The notes: generated by a model not told the origin, from the letters alone. A DNA stretch of 64,000 nt from Hwangdonia seohaensis (GCF_031932625.1 NZ_JAVSCK010000004.1:1-64000); one strand, 5' to 3'; counted from the first letter of the stretch, positions 16,781-25,105 are shown. Translations and numbers: made by a program.

Positions 16781-17218
16781 ATGAAGAACATATTTGAAGC
16801 CATAAGAAAAGACCACGACACGCAAAGAAAATTACTCAAAAAATTAGTTGAGACCTCTGGAGATACAAAAGAAGGGAAACAAACTTTTAAAGCGCTTAAA
16901 AACGAATTGGAAGTGCATGCCAATGCAGAAGAGCGTCATTTTTACAAACCCTTAATTAGTAATGATATGATGCAGGAAAAAGCGAGACACGGTATTGCAG
17001 AGCATCATGAAATTGACGAATTAATTGAGAAGTTGGAGGAAACAGAATTTGATTCTCCAGCTTGGTTAAAGTATGCCAAAGATTTAAAACACAAAGTAGA
17101 GCACCATTTAGAAGATGAGGAGCATACGTTTTTTCAATTAGCAGGCAAGGTATTTTCTGAAACCAAAAAGGAAAGTTTAGCAAAAGATTACACCAATTAT
17201 ATGCATGCTAATCTGTAG
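16781..17218 (+). CDS. hemerythrin-domain protein
   Basis: A 145-residue four-helix protein with the histidines and carboxylates of a hemerythrin HHE domain: RKDHDTQRKLLKKL (about 10-23), HANAEERHFYKPL (about 47-59), HGIAEHHEIDELIEKL (about 69-85) and HHLEDEEHTFFQLA (about 113-126). These would bind a di-iron centre. Roles in the family include oxygen or nitric oxide sensing and iron storage. It is first in a run of small stress-type genes on the plus strand. Confidence 0.88.
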   Translation: MKNIFEAIRKDHDTQRKLLKKLVETSGDTKEGKQTFKALKNELEVHANAEERHFYKPLISNDMMQEKARHGIAEHHEIDELIEKLEETEFDSPAWLKYAKDLKHKVEHHLEDEEHTFFQLAGKVFSETKKESLAKDYTNYMHANL

Positions 17219-17383
17219 CATTTTATTGATATGAGTTAATAACTAATGGATTTGCACTAAATAAAAGCCATGCCATTAGCTAATTTTACAATAGCAAACA
17301 AAAGTAAATGTGTTGTTATTAACACAGATGTAAACCAGTAGGCATCTTAAAATAAATTACTGCTAATATAAAAACATATAATT

Positions 17384-17833
17384 ATGAGTACTTACACAGA
17401 AGAAATTGGAGATAAGTTAAATGACTTATTGGAGAAAACCTACGATGCCGAAAAAGGGTTTAAAAAGGCAGCAGATAAAGTTGATAACGCGGCTTTGAAA
17501 TCTTATTTTAAACAAAAAGCACAAGAGCGTTATGGTTTTGGGCACGAATTAAAATCTGAAATAAAAACTTTTGGACAAGATGTAGACAAAGGCGGAAGCC
17601 TTAAAGGATCGGCACACAGAACCTGGATGGATGTAAAAGCCTTATTCTCATCCGATAATGAAGAGTCGATGCTCGAAGAAGCCATTCGAGGTGAAAAATC
17701 GGCCATTGAAGAGTATAGCGATGTTATTAATGAAACAAGCTTGCCCATGAGCACAAAATCAATTTTAGAGTCCCAAAAAAATAAAATTGAAAACGGCTTA
17801 TCTAAAATTAAAACTTTAGAGGATTTAAGCTAA
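17384..17833 (+). CDS. PA2169-family four-helix-bundle protein (DUF2383)
   Basis: A 149-residue soluble helical protein, the usual length for the ferritin-like DUF2383/PA2169 family. Typical phrases are LNDLLEKTYDAEKGFKKAA near the N-terminus, KGSAHRTWMDVKALFSSDN in the middle and ECE-type acidic helix EEAIRGEKSAIEEYSDVI (about 100-118). Its biochemical role is not established. Members are commonly found with other stress genes, as here, between the hemerythrin gene and DUF1328. Confidence 0.85.
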   Translation: MSTYTEEIGDKLNDLLEKTYDAEKGFKKAADKVDNAALKSYFKQKAQERYGFGHELKSEIKTFGQDVDKGGSLKGSAHRTWMDVKALFSSDNEESMLEEAIRGEKSAIEEYSDVINETSLPMSTKSILESQKNKIENGLSKIKTLEDLS

Positions 17834-17950
17834 AATCCGCATAAATTTTAAAAAGACAATTTATTATTTTATTACAGTTAAAAGTTTGGCTATTTGAGTC
17901 AACAAAAACTATATAATAACACTAATATTGAACTTGGTTGGTTAGTGAAT

Positions 17951-17988
17951 GAGACCTTGGTGTATTTCTAATATATCAGGGTCTTTTT
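17951..17988 (+). terminator. probable terminator after the DUF2383 gene
   Basis: AGACCTTG at 17952-17959 pairs with CAGGGTCT at 17977-17984 (one G-T pair), followed by a T run. It lies about 120 bases after the DUF2383 stop codon. The remaining DNA to 18132 is AT-rich with paired GTTAAC motifs and no gene. Confidence 0.55.
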
Positions 17989-18132
17989 GTATTTCAATAA
18001 AAAGGATATTCTTTTTATTTGCGTTAACATCAACCTTATAAGAGTTAACCTAACTTTAAATAAAATGCCACATTTGTAATATGGAATTCGATAGTCGGAT
18101 TTCTTAATATTAACCATTAAAACCATATAATT

Positions 18133-18294
18133 ATGTTACGTTGGACAATAATATTTATAATCATCGCAGTAATCGCTGGAGTTTTAGGATTTGGAGGCAT
18201 CGCGGGAGCATCTGCAGGTATTGCAAAAATTTTCTTCTTTATTTTTATAGTTCTTTTTATTTTATCATTACTAAAAGGTGTTATTAAAAAGTAG
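18133..18294 (+). CDS. DUF1328 small membrane protein
   Basis: A 53-residue protein, MLRWTIIFIIIAVIAGVLGF and onward, with GGIAGASAGIAKIFFFIFIV and ending LLKGVIKK. The two hydrophobic segments, the LRWTIIF start and the GFGGIAGASAGIAK centre identify DUF1328 (YtjA-like). Function is unknown; in several bacteria it is stress-inducible. It is 42 bases upstream of a micro-lipoprotein gene. Confidence 0.9.
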   Translation: MLRWTIIFIIIAVIAGVLGFGGIAGASAGIAKIFFFIFIVLFILSLLKGVIKK

Positions 18295-18336
18295 ATAGAA
18301 CACTAAGCCAATTATTAACTTTAAAACACAATCACA

Positions 18337-18474
18337 ATGAAAAAAATAGCAAAAGTATTTTTAATTTTATTTACCATTTCAACGGTATTTACAAGTTGTA
18401 GAGAAACAACAGGCGACAAGGTAGAGGATGCCGTAGAAGATGTAGCCGATGATGTTGAAGATGCTGTAGATTAA
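18337..18474 (+). CDS. small acidic lipoprotein
   Basis: A 45-residue protein with a lipoprotein signal (MKKIAKVFLILFTISTVFTSC, lipobox Cys at about 21). The short mature part is acidic and repetitive: GDKVEDAVEDVADDVEDAVD, with a VEDA/VADD heptad-like pattern. It would be anchored in a membrane facing the periplasm. It follows DUF1328 and ends before a strong terminator. Similar entericidin-like micro-lipoproteins occur near stress genes; function is unknown. Confidence 0.78.
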   Translation: MKKIAKVFLILFTISTVFTSCRETTGDKVEDAVEDVADDVEDAVD

Positions 18475-18500
18475 TTAAACAATAAAAACAAAGCATATCA

Positions 18501-18535
18501 AATAGAACTTATTTTTAATAGGTTCTATTTTTTTT
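18501..18535. terminator. terminator between micro-lipoprotein and GHMP kinase genes
   Basis: AATAGAAC (18501-18508) pairs with GTTCTATT (18522-18529), and T's continue to 18535. It lies between convergent genes. Confidence 0.8.
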
Positions 18536-18551
18536 ATGCACATGCTGTAAT

Positions 18552-19538
18552 TTATAAAATCATATCCTCAAACGGAATGATGGTTTTAAATCCTTTTTGG
18601 CTAAAATAATGTGTAGGATTGTTAAGGGAAGCCACTAAAATAAAATCGCCTCCCCAAGCGCCAAGGCTTTTTATGCCGCCATTAAAATCGTTAAACAAGC
18701 TTGCTTTTACAGGACTTTGTTTTATGATTTTTGAAATGATGTTTTCGTGTTTTTCGATAAGAAATATAAAATTTTCAAGTGTTTTACAAGAGATGATATT
18801 TTGGGTAATGTCGTTTATTTCTGAAATAGAGTCCGATAAATTTGATCTATAGTTTTTATATTGCGCAATCCCATCCCGACTATTTTGTTTTTCATTGAGA
18901 TACACAAAATATAGGTGGTTTTTAAATGAAGGATTAAAATCTATTTCGTCAATGTTTCTCTTTTTGTCGTGTTTTATCGTGTCACCTTGAGCGCAGTCGA
19001 AAGGTTTTTTTAGTATTCCTTCGTTAAATAATTGATAGGTAATTGCAGTATTGTGTTGCGCACAAGCAATATCGTAGCCGCTACCGCCAAAGGTGTTTTC
19101 TAAAAGTTTATAGGCATCAACTTGCGCCCATTGTGCCATATTGTTTACTAAGGTAGAGGAGGTGCCCAACCCCCAATGTCTTGGAAAATCTAGTTTTGTA
19201 GTGATTTTGAATCCTCCATTACTATTTAAAAAATCAGGGTTGAGTTGTTTTGTGGCATTTAATATTTGAAGCAATCTATCTGAAATAGTGTTGTTATTTC
19301 GAACGGAGTGAGAAATCTCATTTTTTATAATTTCAAAAGTATCCTCAAACCAAACACTTCCTTTTTCATCCAAACTTCTCCAAATAAGTTTGGATTCGTT
19401 TATGGGTTCAACCTCTAACGATTGTCCGTATTTAGTTGGTATGGCTAACGATAAAGCACCGTCGAGCACCACGTATTCGCCCGTTAATAAAAGTTTTCCG
19501 TTTGAATTAAATGTTATATTGTTTAAGTTTTCAGCCAT
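18552..19538 (-). CDS. GYDIA-family GHMP kinase, probably mevalonate pathway
   Basis: This 328-residue cytoplasmic kinase belongs to the GHMP superfamily. Motif 1 is GKLLLTGEYVVLDGALSLAIP (about 14-33), the ATP loop is WGLGTSSTLVNNMAQW (about 121-136), the GYDIACAQHN signature lies at about 153-162, and motif 3 is SLGAWGGDFILVA near the C-terminus. Flavobacteria keep this gene beside HMG-CoA reductase, so it likely phosphorylates an intermediate of the mevalonate route; the substrate is not proven. Two segments, about residues 73-82 (ISHSVRNNNT) and 177-187 (KPFDCAQGDT), are translations of dispersed repeats inserted in frame. Confidence 0.85.
   Translation of the reverse strand: MAENLNNITFNSNGKLLLTGEYVVLDGALSLAIPTKYGQSLEVEPINESKLIWRSLDEKGSVWFEDTFEIIKNEISHSVRNNNTISDRLLQILNATKQLNPDFLNSNGGFKITTKLDFPRHWGLGTSSTLVNNMAQWAQVDAYKLLENTFGGSGYDIACAQHNTAITYQLFNEGILKKPFDCAQGDTIKHDKKRNIDEIDFNPSFKNHLYFVYLNEKQNSRDGIAQYKNYRSNLSDSISEINDITQNIISCKTLENFIFLIEKHENIISKIIKQSPVKASLFNDFNGGIKSLGAWGGDFILVASLNNPTHYFSQKGFKTIIPFEDMIL
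18979..19010. repeat. dispersed repeat inside the GHMP kinase gene
   Basis: The sequence contains TTGAGCGCAGTCGAAAGG, a well-known Bacteroidota dispersed repeat type. On the coding strand it is read as PFDCAQGD in frame. It is most likely an insertion in a surface loop of the kinase. Confidence 0.7.
19293..19321. repeat. second dispersed repeat inside the GHMP kinase gene
   Basis: The sequence TTTCGAACGGAGTGAGAAAT with flanks reads as EISHSVRNN on the coding strand. The same phrase is a common intergenic repeat type in Bacteroidota. It is in frame and lies near residue 75 of the kinase. Confidence 0.6.
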
Positions 19539-19893
19539 TTGAGGTGTTGTATTTGAAATTTTCGTGGTGTCTGAGGCACTCGTGGTGTCTGAGGCACTGA
19601 AGACACCTTATCTCGATAAGCTAAAGATAAATAAGGCAATTTTTCAAAATTATTTTCTATTAAAGTTTCTTTCTTTTCTCTACTCCATCCTTGTATTTGT
19701 TTTTCCTATAAAACGCTTCGCCTATGTTTTCAAATTCCTCACAATAAACTAGTTTTATTGGGAGCCTTTTTCTTGTATGATTTGCACCTAAACCGTTTTG
19801 ATGTTGTTGAATTTTTAGTTCTAAATCAATAGTGCTTCCAGTGTAATAACTTCCGTCGCTACATTCTAATATGTAAACGTATCCTTTTTGCAT
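19523..19893 (-). pseudogene. GIY-YIG nuclease gene, frameshifted
   Basis: The first 60 codons from ATG at 19893 encode a GIY-YIG domain: GYVYILECSDGSYYTGSTID, then LELKIQQHQNGLGANHTRKR and LPIKLVYCEEF. The frame then goes wrong at about 19699-19706 and stops at 19660 (77 residues). Adding one base in the AGGAAAAAC stretch would restore the family's YREKQIQGWSREKKETLI, and the frame would run to a stop at 19523-19525, about 123 residues, overlapping the start of the GHMP kinase gene. So a one-base deletion, or a sequencing error, broke it. The restored C-terminus (VSSVPQTPRVPQTPR) is encoded by the 18-bp tandem repeat. The gene lies between HMG-CoA reductase and the kinase and is likely an insertion. 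Confidence 0.8.
19562..19597. repeat. 18-bp tandem repeat
   Basis: TCGTGGTGTCTGAGGCAC occurs twice head to tail (19562-19579 and 19580-19597) and is followed by TGAAGACACC. It lies 24 bases upstream of the GHMP kinase start codon and inside the restored C-terminal part of the GIY-YIG frame. The GAGGCAC/GTGCCTC core is also present on the far side of the GIY-YIG gene. Confidence 0.8.
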
Positions 19894-19904
19894 TTTAGTT
19901 GGTT

Positions 19905-19929
19905 TGTGCCTTCGAGAGCCTCAGGCACC
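19905..19929. repeat. GTGCCT...AGGCAC inverted repeat at the HMG-CoA reductase stop codon
   Basis: GTGCCTTCGAGAGCCTCAGGCAC spans the stop codon of the minus-strand HMG-CoA reductase (TCA on the plus strand at 19921-19923). Its ends are complementary (GTGCCT / AGGCAC). It shares the GAGGCAC core with the tandem repeat at 19562-19597 on the other side of the GIY-YIG gene. Confidence 0.55.
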
Positions 19930-21243
19930 ATTACGTAACTTATTTAAAGCCTCAACAACTGCACTATGGGTTACCGTATTGGTTTTAAAATGTTCGGTTA
20001 ATAAGATCTTTTCGTTATCGCTAGCTTCAAATTGGTTTAGGATATTCATCAAATGCATTTTCATGTGGCCCTGTTGGATGCCCGTTGTGGTTAACGAACG
20101 CAGTGCCGCAAAATTTTGTGCTAAACCAGCAACGGCAACAATTTGCATCAACTCTTTAGCAGAGGGTTTATGTAACAATTCTAAAGCTAGTTTTACTAAC
20201 GGATGCAAGCCTGTAAGGCCGCCAACAGTACCGAGCGCCAAGGGGATTTCCATCCAAAATGTAAATATGCCACCCTCAATTTTTGAATGCGATAAGCTGC
20301 TGTATGTTCCATGCCGCGATGCGTAAGCGTGCACCCCAGCTTCAACAGCTCTAAAGTCATTTCCGGTTGCCAAAACCACAGCATCAATACCATTCATTAT
20401 ACCTTTGTTGTGCGTTACGGCACGGTAGGGTTCTATCTCGGCAATGTTAACAGCTTGCACAAATTTAGTGGCGAAATCTTCTCCCGAAATCGAATCGTCT
20501 TCCTTCAAATCTTCAACCTTACAGCTAACTTCGGCGCGCACTAAACAATCGGGAACGTAATTGGATAAAATGCTCATAACGATTTGAATGTGCTTTTCAT
20601 CTTCAGAAAAACCGTCAAATACTAAAGCTTCGTTTTTAAAAGTATCCGCAAACTGTTCTAAACACGAATTTATAAAATTGGCGCCCATGGCATCTAAGGT
20701 CTCAAAAGATCCGTGCAATTGGTAATACCCTTTTATATCGTTGGTTTTATCGCGCAATTCAATATCAATAATACCACCGCCTCGGGCTTCCATGTTTTTG
20801 GTAATGGGTTTTGCATCCTCAATAAGCTTTGGTTTTACATGCTTAAAAAAACGTTGTAATTTATTAAAATCGCCATGGTACATAAAGTGGACTTGCCCAA
20901 TTTTGGTTGTAGACATAACGGTGGCTTTAAAGCCGCCTCTATCCAACCAAAATTTTGCCGCTTTACTTGCGGCTGCCACCACCGAACTTTCCTCGATTGC
21001 CATGGGTATGGTATAAAGCGTGTTGTTTATTAAAAAATTTGGCGCTACACCAAGTGGCAAATAATAATTGGTTATGGTGTTTTCGATAAACTCGTCGTGC
21101 AATTGTTGCAGTTTTTCGTTGCTGCTCCAATACTGTTTTAAAACGCGTTTTGCTTCTTCGGTATTTGAAAAATAGGTGTTTACAATCCAATCAATTTTTT
21201 TTGATTTTGAAAGCTTAGAAAACCCAGAAATTGTTTTGCTCAT
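19921..21243 (-). CDS. hydroxymethylglutaryl-CoA reductase
   Basis: HMG-CoA reductase converts HMG-CoA to mevalonate (or the reverse) for isoprenoid synthesis. This 440-residue soluble enzyme has the class II, bacterial length. Visible motifs are the catalytic-glutamate segment AIEESSVVAAASKAAKFW (about 78-95), DAMGANFINSCLEQFAD (about 180-196), and GTVGGLTGLHPLVKLALELL near residues 345-364, with a C-terminal small domain containing QGHMKMHLMNI. Its last codons and stop lie in a dispersed repeat. It is followed by the broken GIY-YIG gene and the GYDIA kinase, which were probably adjacent before that insertion. Confidence 0.93.
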   Translation of the reverse strand: MSKTISGFSKLSKSKKIDWIVNTYFSNTEEAKRVLKQYWSSNEKLQQLHDEFIENTITNYYLPLGVAPNFLINNTLYTIPMAIEESSVVAAASKAAKFWLDRGGFKATVMSTTKIGQVHFMYHGDFNKLQRFFKHVKPKLIEDAKPITKNMEARGGGIIDIELRDKTNDIKGYYQLHGSFETLDAMGANFINSCLEQFADTFKNEALVFDGFSEDEKHIQIVMSILSNYVPDCLVRAEVSCKVEDLKEDDSISGEDFATKFVQAVNIAEIEPYRAVTHNKGIMNGIDAVVLATGNDFRAVEAGVHAYASRHGTYSSLSHSKIEGGIFTFWMEIPLALGTVGGLTGLHPLVKLALELLHKPSAKELMQIVAVAGLAQNFAALRSLTTTGIQQGHMKMHLMNILNQFEASDNEKILLTEHFKTNTVTHSAVVEALNKLRNGA

Positions 21244-21393
21244 TTATTAACTCATTTACAGCACAAATATACCATTCTTGGTATGAAAATTGAAGGCTTA
21301 GTTTTCACATTCGTCCATTTAACTGTTAATAGTGTCGGTTTTTTGCATAATTTTTAGTAAACTTGACATCGTTTTGTCAAAAAAATAATTTAA

Positions 21394-23625
21394 ATGAAAA
21401 TTCTACGATTGCCCTTATTTATTTGTCTTTTCACTACCTTAATCTTATCGGCTCAAACTAAGCAAATTACACTTAACGAAATCTGGGATGGCACCTTTAG
21501 CACCAACAGTATGGATGTGTTGCATTCCATGAAAAACGGGAAGCAATATTCGGTGTTGAATTTTGATAGATATACGAGGTCGACTTCAATAGATATTTAC
21601 GATTATAAAACGTTGAAAAAGATAAAAACGCTGGTAAATTCTTCCGATATCAACGAGCTTAATTATTTTACCGATTACACCTTTAGCGAAGATGAAAGCA
21701 AAATTATTTTGGCCACAAATGAAGAATCTATTTATAGAAGATCGACATTAGGAAATTATTATGTGTTTGATATTGATGATAAATCCATAACCTTAATTTC
21801 TGAAAACAGAATTCAAGAACCCACGTTTTCTCCCGATGGTACTAAGGTTGCCTATGGGTTTGAAAACAATTTATACTTTAAGGATTTACATACCGGTAGC
21901 ACGACCCAAATTACTTTTGATGGTGAAAAAAACAAAATTATCAACGGGATTACCGATTGGGTTTACGAAGAAGAATTTGCTTTTGTTCGCGCTTTTGAAT
22001 GGAACGCCGATAGCAATAAAATCGCTTTTATAAGGTTTGATGAAACCGATGTCCCAGAGTTTTCAATGGATGTTTACGGCACCGGATTATACCAAACACA
22101 GCAGGTGTTTAAGTACCCCAAAGCAGGTGAAAAGAATGCTGTGGTTTCGCTTTATATGTATCATTTGGATGCCAATAAAACAAACCCGGTTAAAGTAGGT
22201 AAGGCGTATTACGATTTTTATATTCCTAGAATTGAATGGACAAATAACCCCGATATTTTAAGTGCACAATACATGAATCGTCACCAAAACGAATTGGATT
22301 TATGGTTGATAAACGCCAAAACCAGCACCTCCAATTTAACACTTGCTGAAAAAGACGATGCCTATATTGACGTTACGGATAACCTAACTTTTTTAGAAGA
22401 CAATAGTTTTATTTGGACCAGCGAAAAAGATGGTTACAACCATATTTATCATTATTCTGAAGAGGGCAAACTCATTAACCAAGTTACCAAAGGCAATTGG
22501 GAAGTCACGGATTACTATGGTTATGATGAAAAAGCGAATAGGATTTTTTATCAATCTGTTGAAAATGGTTCAATAAATCGCGATGTGTATTCTATTAAAT
22601 TAAACGGTCGCGATAAAAAGCGATTGACAAAAAGCGAAGGCACAAACAATGCTTCATTCAGTGCGGATTTCTCATATTTTATCAATACCTTTTCAAGCGC
22701 CACTACGCCACCGGAATACACGTTAAACAGTGCATCTTCAGGAAACCTCATTAAAAGCATCAAGGATAACGATGTGTTGTCCAAAAAACTTTCCCACTAT
22801 AAAACCTCAAAAAAAGAGTTTAGCACCATTCATGTAAACGGTAACGATTTGAACATGTGGATGGTTAAACCAGCCGATTTTGATGCTACAAAACAATACC
22901 CGTTGTTAATGTATCAATATTCGGGTCCAGGGTCTCAACAGGTGGCTAACCGTTGGAATAATTCAAACGATTATTGGTATCAGCATTTAGCGCAACAAGG
23001 ATATATTGTGGGTTGTGTTGATGGTCGTGGTACCGGTTTTAAAGGCGCACAATTTAAAAAGATGACTCAAAATGAATTGGGCAAATACGAAGTTGAAGAC
23101 CAAATTGATGCCGCAAAACAATTGGGAGCATTACCGTATATTGATGCCAGCAGAATAGGTATTTGGGGCTGGAGCTACGGTGGTTTTATGAGTAGCAATG
23201 CCTTGTTTAAGGGTAACGATGTATTTAAAATGGCCATAGCCGTTGCTCCCGTAACGAGTTGGCGTTTTTACGATACCATTTACACAGAACGCTACATGAC
23301 AACACCACAGGAAAACCCAAGTGGCTACGACGATAATTCACCAATTAACCACGTCGATAAATTAAAGGGCGATTATTTGTTAATTCACGGTTCTGCCGAT
23401 GATAACGTACATTTGCAAAACACCATGCGATTGGTTGAGGCTTTAATTCATGCTGATAAGCAGTTTGAATGGGCGGTTTACCCTGACGATAATCATAGTA
23501 TTTACGGTGGAAACACAAGGTTACACCTCTATAAAAAAATGACTACTTTTATAAATTCTAAACTTGGCGATAAACGAGAAAAAGCCAAAGTAAACGAAAC
23601 AAAAAAAGTAGATATAAAAGGATAA
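21394..23625 (+). CDS. dipeptidyl peptidase IV-type S9 serine peptidase
   Basis: A 743-residue secreted or periplasmic exopeptidase that removes X-Pro or X-Ala dipeptides from peptide N-termini. A signal peptide covers about residues 1-20 (ending LILSAQT). An eight-blade propeller (about 40-480) holds the N-terminus-binding glutamates in DWVYEEEFAF (Glu192-194). The alpha/beta-hydrolase domain carries the triad Ser594 (GWSYGG), Asp669 (HGSADDNVH) and His701 (DDNHSIYGG). The length is usual for bacterial DPP IV. It lies directly upstream of two peptide transporter genes, so it likely feeds dipeptide uptake. Confidence 0.93.
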   Translation: MKILRLPLFICLFTTLILSAQTKQITLNEIWDGTFSTNSMDVLHSMKNGKQYSVLNFDRYTRSTSIDIYDYKTLKKIKTLVNSSDINELNYFTDYTFSEDESKIILATNEESIYRRSTLGNYYVFDIDDKSITLISENRIQEPTFSPDGTKVAYGFENNLYFKDLHTGSTTQITFDGEKNKIINGITDWVYEEEFAFVRAFEWNADSNKIAFIRFDETDVPEFSMDVYGTGLYQTQQVFKYPKAGEKNAVVSLYMYHLDANKTNPVKVGKAYYDFYIPRIEWTNNPDILSAQYMNRHQNELDLWLINAKTSTSNLTLAEKDDAYIDVTDNLTFLEDNSFIWTSEKDGYNHIYHYSEEGKLINQVTKGNWEVTDYYGYDEKANRIFYQSVENGSINRDVYSIKLNGRDKKRLTKSEGTNNASFSADFSYFINTFSSATTPPEYTLNSASSGNLIKSIKDNDVLSKKLSHYKTSKKEFSTIHVNGNDLNMWMVKPADFDATKQYPLLMYQYSGPGSQQVANRWNNSNDYWYQHLAQQGYIVGCVDGRGTGFKGAQFKKMTQNELGKYEVEDQIDAAKQLGALPYIDASRIGIWGWSYGGFMSSNALFKGNDVFKMAIAVAPVTSWRFYDTIYTERYMTTPQENPSGYDDNSPINHVDKLKGDYLLIHGSADDNVHLQNTMRLVEALIHADKQFEWAVYPDDNHSIYGGNTRLHLYKKMTTFINSKLGDKREKAKVNETKKVDIKG

Positions 23626-23651
23626 AATAATAACTAACTAACAATAAATTT

Positions 23652-25040
23652 ATGGCAAATTCAGCTACAATTAAACAAAAAGAATTATTTGGACATCCGG
23701 TTGGGTTATATGTTCTGTTTTTTACCGAAATGTGGGAACGCTTTTCTTATTATGGAATGCGAGCTATTTTGGTGCTTTATTTAGTGCAGACAACATCTGA
23801 TACAAACCCTGGATTGGGATGGACCAACGGAGAAGCTTTAGCGCTTTACGGCTGGTATACCATGCTGGTTTATGTGATGTCAATTCCCGGAGGATGGATT
23901 GCCGATAAGTTTCTTGGGCAGAAAAAATCTGTACTTTATGGCGGAATAATATTAGTTGCAGGCCATAGTATTTTGGCTGTTGAACAAATGTGGGCTTTTT
24001 ATTCAGGTTTGGCTTTAATCATAGCTGGAGTTGGGATGTTAAAACCGAACATTTCTACTATGGTTGGTGGGTTGTATAAGCAAGGGGATATTCGAAGAGA
24101 TAAGGGATTCACTATCTTTTATATAGGAATAAACGTTGGTGCCTTTTTATCTAGTTTAATTGTTGGTTATGTAGGCGAAGTACATGGTTGGCATTACGGT
24201 TTTGGATTAGCCGGAATTGGTATGACATTAGGGTTAATTCAGTATGTTGTAGGACAAAAACATTTAAGGCACGTGGGTAACTTTCTTGGGGCTTCTCAAA
24301 ATTCAGATGATAAAGAGCTGATGAAAAAACCTTTAACTAAAATAGAAAAGGATCGCGTGATTGTTCTGTTTATATCATTTTTATTGGTAATTGTTTTTTG
24401 GGGTGCATTCGAACAAGCGGGTGGATTAATGAATATTTATGCCAAAGAAAATACCAATAGAATGCTCATGGGCTGGGAAGTGCCTGCATCTTGGTTTCAA
24501 TCCTTAAATGCCATGTTTATTATTTTCTTAGGAACATCGGTGGCTCTTTATTGGGCAAATAGAAAATTAAAAGGAAAAATATCAACTTCTTTATTTAAAA
24601 TGATAGTTGGGTTAATTATAATGGGAACAGGGTTTTTCTTTATGTCGGCTGCAGCTTCAGAATTTAACAGCACGGGTTCTTCCGCTATGTATTGGTTAGT
24701 GCTGGCTTACTTGTTTCACACAGTTGGTGAATTATGTATTTCTCCAGTTGCATTATCATATATAACAAAACTTGCTCCAGTGAAGTATGCTTCGTTAATG
24801 ATGGGAGTTTATTTTGCCATGACTGGTTTTGGTAATAAACTTGCGGGATTATTAGGCGAATCGGCTGAAGGTTTGGGAGAGCTTACGGTATTTACGGGAA
24901 TAGCTGTTTTCTGTGTGGTGTTTGGAGTTCTAGTGATGTTATTCAGGAAGAAACTGGAAACTTTAACCCATGGCGCCGAAGATAATGAAAGAACAATGCA
25001 TGAGGAGGCTGAAGGTTTCGAATTAGCAGATAATCAATAA
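23652..25040 (+). CDS. POT-family proton-dependent oligopeptide transporter
   Basis: A 462-residue inner-membrane protein with about twelve helices that imports di- and tripeptides with protons. The family motif ExxER is present in FFTEMWERFSYYGMRAIL (Glu26, Glu29, Arg30), along with GGWIADKFLGQKKSVLYGG and the second PTR2 signature region FTIFYIGINVGAFLSSLI. It starts 26 bases after the DPP IV gene, consistent with co-transcription, and is followed by a hairpin and a second POT gene. Confidence 0.93.
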   Translation: MANSATIKQKELFGHPVGLYVLFFTEMWERFSYYGMRAILVLYLVQTTSDTNPGLGWTNGEALALYGWYTMLVYVMSIPGGWIADKFLGQKKSVLYGGIILVAGHSILAVEQMWAFYSGLALIIAGVGMLKPNISTMVGGLYKQGDIRRDKGFTIFYIGINVGAFLSSLIVGYVGEVHGWHYGFGLAGIGMTLGLIQYVVGQKHLRHVGNFLGASQNSDDKELMKKPLTKIEKDRVIVLFISFLLVIVFWGAFEQAGGLMNIYAKENTNRMLMGWEVPASWFQSLNAMFIIFLGTSVALYWANRKLKGKISTSLFKMIVGLIIMGTGFFFMSAAASEFNSTGSSAMYWLVLAYLFHTVGELCISPVALSYITKLAPVKYASLMMGVYFAMTGFGNKLAGLLGESAEGLGELTVFTGIAVFCVVFGVLVMLFRKKLETLTHGAEDNERTMHEEAEGFELADNQ

Positions 25041-25047
25041 ACTATTT

Positions 25048-25077
25048 AAAAACCTCATAAATTTTTATGGGGTTTTC
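25048..25077 (+). terminator. hairpin between the two POT genes
   Basis: AAAACCTCATAAA pairs with TTTATGGGGTTTT (one G-T pair) around a three-base loop. The T run is short, so it is likely a weak terminator or attenuator. It contains an ATG (25067) that would be an alternative start for the next gene but is probably not used. Confidence 0.55.
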
Positions 25078-25105
25078 TTCATTAAAACCATTAAATATTC
25101 TTTTT

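Noticed and set aside
19564..19752. 62-codon plus-strand frame over the GIY-YIG 3' part
   Set aside because: It consists of repeat sequence (VSEALVVSEAL) and the antisense of the nuclease gene.
19904..20326. 140-codon plus-strand frame opposite HMG-CoA reductase
   Set aside because: It is antisense to strongly conserved coding sequence with full motifs, and its own product looks random and cysteine-rich.
25067..25105. Upstream ATG start for the second POT gene
   Set aside because: It lies in the hairpin after the first POT gene and gives a leader unlike the family; ATG 25106 gives the usual N-terminus.
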